Shown here in pieces: positions 45,401 through 54,400 of a DNA stretch of 64,000 bases. The notes under the pieces are model-generated. The model searched no databases and was not told the origin of the DNA. It saw only the letters and a list, made by a program, of their open reading frames with translations. The translations under genes were made by a program, and so were the position numbers. How positions within the stretch are numbered: the first letter of the stretch is position 1; each line of letters opens with the position of its first letter. Source of the DNA: Puniceicoccaceae bacterium 5H (GTDB taxonomy: Bacteria; Verrucomicrobiota; Verrucomicrobiia; Opitutales; Oceanipulchritudinaceae). The stretch spans positions 1 to 64,000 of the forward strand of contig WOUP01000006.1 of NCBI GenBank assembly GCA_009772895.1, written 5' to 3'.

Positions 45401-48400
45401 AGCTGTCGAGGGCCAGGTCGAGGATATCGCCCGCCGTCGCAAACACGCCCACCTTGCCGGTGGTGGTGCCCGCGTCGCCCGTCTTGAGCTCGCCCAGGGT
45501 GATGTCGCCCGTGGTCGCTTCGTAACGGATTTCGCCGTTCGTGCTCTGGGTCAGCGCACCGTCGACCATCGAGATGGCGTGATCGGCCTTGAGATCGATC
45601 GAGCCGCCGTCGTGCTGGTTAAAGATATCGCCGTGGACGTTTTGCGTGATGCTGTCCTGTGTGACCAGGGAGATGTTGCCGCCGGTCGACGTGACCGTGG
45701 CATTCAGCGTCTGGTTGGCGTTCGTGGCTTCCACCGACTCACCGGACTCGAGCAGGATGTCTTCACCCGCTTCGATGCCGGCATCGTCCGTGCCACCATT
45801 GACCACCAGGCTGCCATCGAGCGTGCGCACCACGATGTCGGTGCCCGCGGTCAAGTCTTCCTGGGTGTTGTCGACATTGACCAGACTGCCGTCGGACTGC
45901 ACGCGGTCGATGCTCATGCTGAGATCGTTCACCGTGAGCGCGTCAGCCTCATCGATGAAGGTGCTGCCCGTGCCCGAATCGGTCGTGACCACTTCCACCT
46001 GAGTATCGAGGTGGTCGTTGCCCTGGCCGATGTCCGTACCCGCATTGAGGATCAGATCACGTGCGGTGATGTCCTGCGCGGAGGTATCGTCGGCGCGGTC
46101 GAGGATGCTGCCGGCGGTCGCGAACACGCCCACCTTGCCGGTGGTGAGGCCCGCGTCGCCTGTCTTGAGCTCGCCCAGGGTGATGTCACCCGTCGTCGCC
46201 TCGTAGCGGATCGCGCCGTTGACGCTCTGCGTCAACGCGCCGTCCTGCATCGTGATGGCGTCGGCGGCCTTCACGTCGATCGTCTGGCCGTCGGTCTGGG
46301 TGAAGACATCGCCCTTGGCGGTCTGCTCGACGCTGTCCTTGGCGATGAGCGAGACGTTGCCGTCGGTCGAGGTAATCGTAGCGTCGGCCTTGACGTTGGC
46401 CGTCGTGGCTTCGTCGGTTTCACCCGCGCTGAGCAGGATGTCGTCCGTCGCCAAAATGCCCGCGTCGTCGCTTCCTCCGTTGACGGTGATGCTGCCGTCG
46501 AGCGTCTGCAGCACGAGATCAGCGCCGCTGGAAAGGTCTTCCTGATCGTCACTCTGCACCTGCGTAGTGCCATCGGTCTGGACGCCGTTGATGCTCATGC
46601 TGAGCGCATCCACGGTGATGTCGTCGGCCTCGGTGATGAAGGTGCTGCCCGTGCCGGAAGCCGTGCTGATCACCTCGACCTGCGTGTCGATGTGATTGGT
46701 GGGCTCACCAATGCCGCGACCGGCATCCAAAACGAGGTCGTGCGCGGTGATGTCTCGCACGGAGCTGTCGACCGCGAGATCGAGGATGTCGTTGCCGGCT
46801 TCGACCCAAACCTGGCCGGTGGTGGTGCCCGCTTCGCCGGTCTTCAACTCACCCAGCGTGACATTGCCCATGTAGGCGCTGTAGACGATGGTGCCGTTGG
46901 TGCTCTGCGTCAGTGCATCGTCCACCATGGCGATGTTGTCGTAAGCCCCCACATAGATGGACTTGCCTTCGCCTTGGGCAAAAATGTCGCCGTCGGCGTT
47001 TTGCGTCACATCGTCGTAGGACCTCATGCTGATGTTACCGCCCGTCGATGTGACCGAGGCATTCAGCGTAATGTCCGCATCCGTCACTTCGCTCGACTCG
47101 TTGGCAACCAGCAGAATGTCTTCCGCCGCTTCGATGCCTGCGATATCGGCCCCGCCGTTGACGGTGATGCTGCCATCAACCGTGCGTAGCACCAGGTCTG
47201 CGCCACTGGTCAGATCTTCCTGCGCATCGTCGACTTCCACCAGCGAGCCGTCGAGCTGCACGCGATCGACGCTCATGCTGAGGTCGTCCACCGTCACGCC
47301 GTCGGCTTCGGTGATGAAGGTGCTGCCCGTGCCGGAAGCCGTGCTGATCACGTCCACCTGCGTTTCGAGGTGGTTGGTGGGCTCACCGATGGCGGTGCCC
47401 GCATCCAGAATCAGGTTCTGGGCGGTGAGGTCCTGCGTTGACGTATCGGTCGCGAGGTCGAGGATGCTGCCGTCGGTGGCGAACACGCCGATCGTATCAA
47501 ACGCCTGCAATTCACCCAGCGTGATGTCGCCGGTGCCCGCTTCGTAGCGGATGTTGCCGTTGGCGGCCTGGCTGAGGGCGCCGTCGACCATCGTGATCGC
47601 ATCGTCGGCCTTCAAGTCGATCGCCTTGTCTGCCGCCGTCGCGAAGACGTCACCGTGGACATTTTGCGTGATGCTGTCCTCGGAAACGATCGAGACGTTG
47701 CCGGCGGTCGAAGTCACCGTGGCGTTCAGCGTGATGTCCGCGTCGGTCGTTTCGTCGGTTTCACCCGCATTGAGCAGGAGGTCGTCCGTCGCCACGATGC
47801 CCGCGGCATCCGTACCGCCGTTGACCGTGATGCTTCCGTCCACCGTGTTGAGCACGAGGTCCGCGCCGCTGGTCAGGTCTTCCTGGCCATTGCTCACGTT
47901 TACCAGGCTGCCGTCGAGCTGGACGCGGTTGATGCTCATACCGAGATCGTCCACCGTCACGCTGTCGGCTTCGGTAACGAAGGTGCTGCCCGTGCCCGAG
48001 GCCGTGCTGATCACGTCCACCTGCGTATCGAGGTGATTGTCACTCTCGCCGATGGCGGTGCCCGCATTCAGAATCAGATCCTGGGCGGTGATGTCCTCGG
48101 CGGAAGTATCGTCCGCACGGTCGAGGATGCTGCCATTGGTCGCGAAGACGCCCACCTTGCCGGTGGTGGTACCCGCCTCGCCCGTCTTCAACTCGCCCAG
48201 GGTGATGTCACCCGTGGTCGCTTCGTAACGGATCGCGCCGTTGACGCTCTGCGTCAGTGCGCCGTCCACCATCGTAATGGCGTGGTCGGCGGCTACATCG
48301 ATCGTCTTGCCGTCGGTCGTGGTGCTGAGGTCGCCGTCGGCATTTTGCGTAACGTCGTCGGCCGCCTGCAGAGAAATGTTGCCCGCTGCGCGCACATCGG

Positions 48401-51400
48401 CGTTGAGCGTCAGGTCCGCCGTGGTGACTTCAGCCGTTTCACCCGCACTCAGGCGCAGGTCGTCGCCCGCGCTGACGCCGGAAGCGTCGGTGCCGCCGTT
48501 GACCGTCAGGCTGCCGTCCCCCGTGCTGACCACGAGGTCGCCCGCAGTGCTGAGGTCTTCCTGGGTATCGACCGTGGTCGGGACGAGGCTACCGTCGACC
48601 TGCACGCGGTTCACCTGCGTGGTGAGGTTGGTCACGGTCAGATCGTCCGCTTCCGTGATGAAGGCTGCGCCATTGGTGGCCTGGGCGCTGAGGTTGGCCA
48701 CCTGCGTATCGAGGTGATTGGTGCCCTGCCCAATCGAACCGCCCGCCTGTAGAATGAGGTCCTGCGACGTGATGTCAGTCGCGTTGTCGCCGGCCAGATC
48801 GAGGATATTGCCACCCGCGAAAAGACCGACCTTGCCCGTCGTCGTGCCGGCCGCACCCGTAGCGATTTCGCCCACGGTGATGTTGCCCGAACCCGCTTCA
48901 TAGCGGATGACGCCGTTGTTGCTCTGCGTCAGCGCGCCATTGACCATCGAGATTGCATCGCTGGCCTTCAGGTCGATCGTCTTGCCCTCTTCCTGGGTGA
49001 AGACGTCGCCGTTCACGCCCTGGCTGATGCTGTCGGTCGAGATCAGGCTGACGTTGCCCTTTTGCGAGGTGACACTGCCGTTGAGCCCGATGTTGGCGAT
49101 GGTGCCTTCGGCGGCTTCGCGGGACTCGAGGCGGATGTCGTCGATGACGTTGCTGGCCTCGCTCGTGGTGAGGCTGCCGTCCTTGACGATGACGATCGCG
49201 TCGCCGGAGGTCGTGGTGCTGACGCCCGAGAGCGCATTGCCGGCCGTCGGGTTGACGCTACCGAGGTTCAGGCTGCCGGTGTTGTCGACCACGTAGAGGC
49301 CGCCGGTGGCGCTGGTTGCCTCGAGGTTCTGGGCTTCGATTTCGAGGAAATTGTCGGTGCTGGCGATGCCGGTATCAGCCGTCAACGCGACGCCTGCCGC
49401 GTTGAGGTTGGTCGTGTCGCCGCCCTGAGTGTCGATGATGGACCCACCGCTGACCAACGTGATCGTGTGGTCGGTCGCGAGGTTGGTGTCCTTGATGACG
49501 TGGGACAGGCGCAGGTCACCGCTGGTGGTAATATCGATGTCACCGTCGGAAGACACCCCGTTGACGCCGTTGAGATCTGCGATCGTGAGGGCGTTGGTGG
49601 TATTGGTGTTGATGACGGAGACATCGCCGGTCGTGTTCTGCGCGGCGATGTTATCGACCTTGGTGTTGATCGAAGAATCCGTGCCAATGCCGGTGGCGGC
49701 CTTCAGCGTCAGGTTCTCCGCGATGACGGTGTCGTCAGTCGTATTGGCCGTGCCGTCGATCTCACCGTTGCTGGAGGTGAGGCGCACGTCCTGCGTGGAG
49801 GAGTTGCCCACCTGGCCCTTGACGATGATGTCGTTGAGCGCGGTGACGTCGATATCGCTCGTGCCGATGGTGCTGATGTCGCCAAGGCCGAGCGGGTTGG
49901 CGCCCTTGGACTCGAGGGAGACGTAGGTATCCAGCTGGCCCAGTGTCGAGACATCGACGCGCGAGGCCGAGACGCCGAGTGGTTGAGTCGAAGTGCCAAC
50001 GGGGTTGTCCGTCGCAAGCACGGCGTAGCTCTGCTGCAGCAGCTTGGCGCTGGCCGCCTGCATCAGCAGCGCGGTGTTAAAGGATTCCTGTGCGACCTGT
50101 TGGTCGTCCCGGGCCGAATTGAGCTCGCTGACCGCCGCCTGGTTGTCCAGCGTGGCTGCCGTCAGTTCAGCCTCGGCGGTCGCCAGGGCATTGCTGGCGT
50201 TTTCAGCCTTGGTCGCCTGCGGCCCGAGCACGTAGCGGTCATAGCTGTCGAGCGCCAAGTCTGCGACGCCGAGGGCCACTTCCGCAATGGCATCCCCCGT
50301 TTCCGCGCCACCGTCACCGCTGAGCGGGATCGCCTGAGCGCCGCCGGAAGGAATGGCGATGACGTTCTTTGCCAGCTGAGCCACCTTGACGGCCGTCGCC
50401 AAGGTGTTGCTCATCGTCTGATAAATGCTCAGCGTCGTATTTTCGCGAACCGCCGTGCGGTTCTTCGAATTGTAGTTCGAGAGCTTGCTCTGGTAATTCG
50501 AGGCCGCGACCGCTGCCTGGTTCGTTTCGGCCGCGAGGTTGTTGTTCTCGATGGTGAGAACGAGATTGGATGTATTGACGTCGGAGGTCTTGCCCGAGAA
50601 ATCGGCGATGGCCAGCGTCTGACGCAGCGTGTTCTCCACCGTGTCCTGCTTCTGGACGACGATGGAGACCTTGTTGCCGATCAGGTTTTCCGCCGTGCCG
50701 TTGCCATCGATGATGATGCCGTTGGGCACGATGATCGAAACGTCACCGCCGCCGTAGACGGCATCGAGCTTGCCGATCGTCACATCGCGATCAGCCTCCA
50801 GCTTGATATCGCCGCCCGCGGTCTTCAGGTTGCCGGCGATAATGTGACCGCCGGAGCTGACGCCGAGGTTGTCCGTGCCGAGCTGGGCGGTGAGGTTGAT
50901 GTCACCGGAGCCAGTGGTCGCGAGCGTGTCGTTCTGGTTGAGGAAGACGATATCGCCGCCCGTAGCCTTCAGGTTCAGACCGCCGCTGCCCACCGTCACC
51001 ACACTGCCCGCGCTCTGGCTGAGCAACGCGCCATTGTTGGCGTTGGCTGCCACCGAGCTGTCGACGATGATGATGTCCGTCGCCGCGATGGAGACGTTGC
51101 CCTTGCCGCTGAGCGTCGAGGAGAAGAGGAAGACCGGCCCCTGGTTGGAGGCCGCCACATCGCCGCTACCGCCGCTGGCGGAGAGCACGCTGACGTTGAG
51201 GATGATGTCGCCGCCGTTGGAACCGGTCACCCCGTCCGCCGCATCGAGCAGCAGTTCTTTCGCCGTCACCGCCGCTTCACCGCTCGTGGTGTGAGCATCG
51301 GTGATCTGGCCGTCTTCGGAGATCAGGACGACGCGGTCGGCCTGCGCGGTGATTTTGCCCAGGTTGATCGTGCCGTTGGCCGTCACCTCGATGTCGCTGC

Positions 51401-54400
51401 CTGAGCCGCCGGCATTGGCCGTGACCAGGTCGAGCACCTGCCCAGCGTTCAGCTGCTTGAGGTAGATGCCGCCGTTGAGCGTGGTGATGCGCGCCTCGCC
51501 GGAGACGTCCGTTTCGATCTTGTGGTCGGTGTCCGCGCCAAAAGAGGTCGCATTGACGGTCAGGTCCTGACCCTTGATGTCGATCGACGGGGTGCCGCTG
51601 TCGTCATCGGCGGCGTCGGTCACATCGCCCAGCACATCCAGGGTCACGTTGCCGTCGGCATCCAGGGAGCCGAGGCCGACGTTACCCGTATTCTCCAGCT
51701 TGATGTCACCGCCAGTCGCGGTGATGGAGGCCGAATCCAGGGAGCCGGCATTCTGGAGATAAACACCGTCCGCCGAACTGGAAGCTTCCAGATCGCCCGT
51801 AATAGCGGTGCCCAGGGACTGGCTGCTGGTACCGATGCTGCCACCGGTGGCGGTCAGCTTGGCGCCGGCAGTGGCCACCACACTCGACATGCCCGGGTTG
51901 CCGTCGAGGATGGAACCGCCGTTGGCCGTGAGATCGACTGCGTTGCCGCCGCTGGCGAGCTCAACCGTCAAGTCACCGCTGTTGACGACTTCCAGGTCGT
52001 GGCCGTCGCCGATCGCAGCGGCGGAAAGGGTGAGCGACTGGGCGTTGCGCAGGTAGACGCTGCCGGCGGTGCCGGTGGCGTCGAGGTGGGCGGCATCCGT
52101 GCGGATGGCATTGCCCGCAGCGCCGAGGCTGGTGCCAGCCATCTCGATCGAATCCGCGATGATCGCGTTGGTGCCGCTCTGCGTGATGGCACCGTCGGCA
52201 CCGAGGGAAACGTCGCCGCCCGTCAGGTCGAGGCCGGCGACTTCGATGTTGCCGGCGCTGTTTTCAAAAATGAGGGACTCGAGCGGCGTGCCCGTCGAGG
52301 TCAGCGTCAGGCGCTTGGTCGTGCCGTCAAAGTTGAAGGCACCGCCCGCGTGGGTGATGGAGACGGCATTGTCCTCGGTCCAGGCTTCGAGCTTGGTCAG
52401 CGAGCCGGTGTCGGTGATGCCGATGTCACCGATTTCGCCATCCGTAGTGGCCTTCAGGTCGGTGGTGTTGGCGAGCTCGAGGCTGTCGGCGCCACCGATG
52501 TGCCCACCGGCGTCCAGCACGACCGTCCCTGCGTCGATGTTGGTCGCGCTGCCGTTGTCGTCGGTGATGTCGGTATCGGCCGTAATCTCGACGCTGCCGT
52601 CGCTTACGATACCGCTACCGCCGAGCTGGATGCCGTTGAGGTTGGTCGTCAGGCCAAAGTCGCCGCCCGTGACGCTGATATTGCCGGTGCGGACGCGGTC
52701 GGCCTCGGTCACCCAGAGGCTGCCGTTGGTCGTCACCGCATTCAGGTTGGCGATGAAGGTTTCCAGCGGGTTCTCGCTGGTGCCGATCGAGGAAGCGGAG
52801 AGGTCGAGCGTCGTCGCCGTGAAGTCCACGCCCGCGGTGTCTTCCACGATCTCGCCAGCGGTGTGGAGCGTAACGGTATCCGAAGCCGTGACGCCCGCGG
52901 TCAACGTCACCTTGCCGGTGGAATCGATCGTGACGTTGTGGGTCGGGTTCTCGATCTCGCCTTCGATCTCCAGCGGCACCGTGCCCGCATCCTTGGCGAT
53001 AACTTCGCCGAGGGTCAGGTCGCCCGTGTGCGAGAGGGCGATGTCGCCATTGTCAGCGGTCGCCTTGAGCTTGGAGGACACGTTGGACAACTCGAGCGCG
53101 TCGCCGGCGCCGATACCTTGTTGGGCGGTCAGCGTGACGGTCTTGGCGTCGATGTTGTTGGCATTGCCGTTGGCGTCGGTGATGGCGCCGGCGCTGGTCA
53201 GCGTGACGGAGCCCTCGGAGTCGATGCCGGTGGTCCCGCCGAGGGCGATCCCGTTGGAGTCGGTGGTCAGGCCGACATTGCCCTGCGCGGAGATGTCACC
53301 GGTCGTCAGGGTATCGGTTTCCTTGGCAAACACGCCGCCGGTCGTGGCCGTGGCGTTGAGCGTGCCGACGGAGGTCTCCAGCGCATTGCCGCTGGTGCCG
53401 ATCGCCGTGCCGGAAAGGTTGAGCGTCGTGGCGACGAAGTCGACTCCGCTCGTGCTCTCGATGATCGCGCCGGTCGTATCGATGGTGACGACGTCGGAAG
53501 CCGCGACCTGACCGGTCAGGGTCACGTCACCCTGCGCGGAAATGTCGATCGTGCGGTTCTGGTTGGCGATGGTACCGCCCACTTCGGTCGCGACGAGACC
53601 CGCGTTGCGGGCGTAAACGTTGCCGAGTTTGAGGGACGGGCCCGTGCTCTGCAGGTAAACATCGCCATCGTCAGCCGTTGCACTGACGGTACCAGTGGCC
53701 GCGATCTTGATCGCTGCTCCGTTGGCCCCGATGGAGCCCCCACGCACGCCCCCGTTGGCCTGGGTGGTGAGGTTGACCGTCGTAGCCGTCACGGAACCGT
53801 CGGCGTTGGCCGTGATGTCGCCAAAGCTGTAAAGGTCGACCAGCCCGATGCTGGTAAGAGAGCTGTTGATCGCGAGGTTGGCCGAGTTGGAGACCGAGAT
53901 TTGCCCGGCCCCGGCATTCAGGGTGCCCCCGAGCGTCACATCACCGGTATTGCCGATGGTGGCGCTGCCCCCGTTGGTCTGGATCCCGCCGCCGGTGGTG
54001 GACGTAAAGTCGATGCCCGTGGCGTTGAAATTGCCGCCGTTGGTCGTGATCGAACCATTGATCTCGACCATGCCCGAGCCGCTGGCCGACGCGCCGGAGT
54101 TGGCGTTGAGCGTCACACTCAGCTTACCCCCGGTCGCCTGGATGCTATTGTTGATGATAACATCGTTGGCCGCATTGAGCGTCAGCGTCCGGTCGGCGCT
54201 ATTGCCATACAGCAGATCGGTCGACAGGGTGATATCGCCCCGTTCGCCGCTGCCGACCTGGTCCTGGGTCGTGATCGAGACATTGCCGGAGTTGAGGGCC
54301 GTCAGGATGAGGTCGACGCCGAGCTGCGCGTTGTCCGCCGTGCTGGCAAAGGGGTTGGCCGCATTGATCCGCGTCGCGCCATTACCCGCCACGATCTCGA

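Noticed and set aside
40125-47189. 2354-codon plus-strand open frame across the exoprotein repeats
   Set aside because: It runs antisense to the repeats, is rich in His/Arg/Val/Gly with no recognisable domain, and its own periodicity copies that of the minus-strand repeat. The minus-strand frame has a signal peptide, TPS domain and translocator partner.
39728-48565. CRISPR or satellite-like non-coding repeat
   Set aside because: The units are about 680 bp, vary at codon-compatible positions and keep one frame for all 13 copies, so they are protein repeats.
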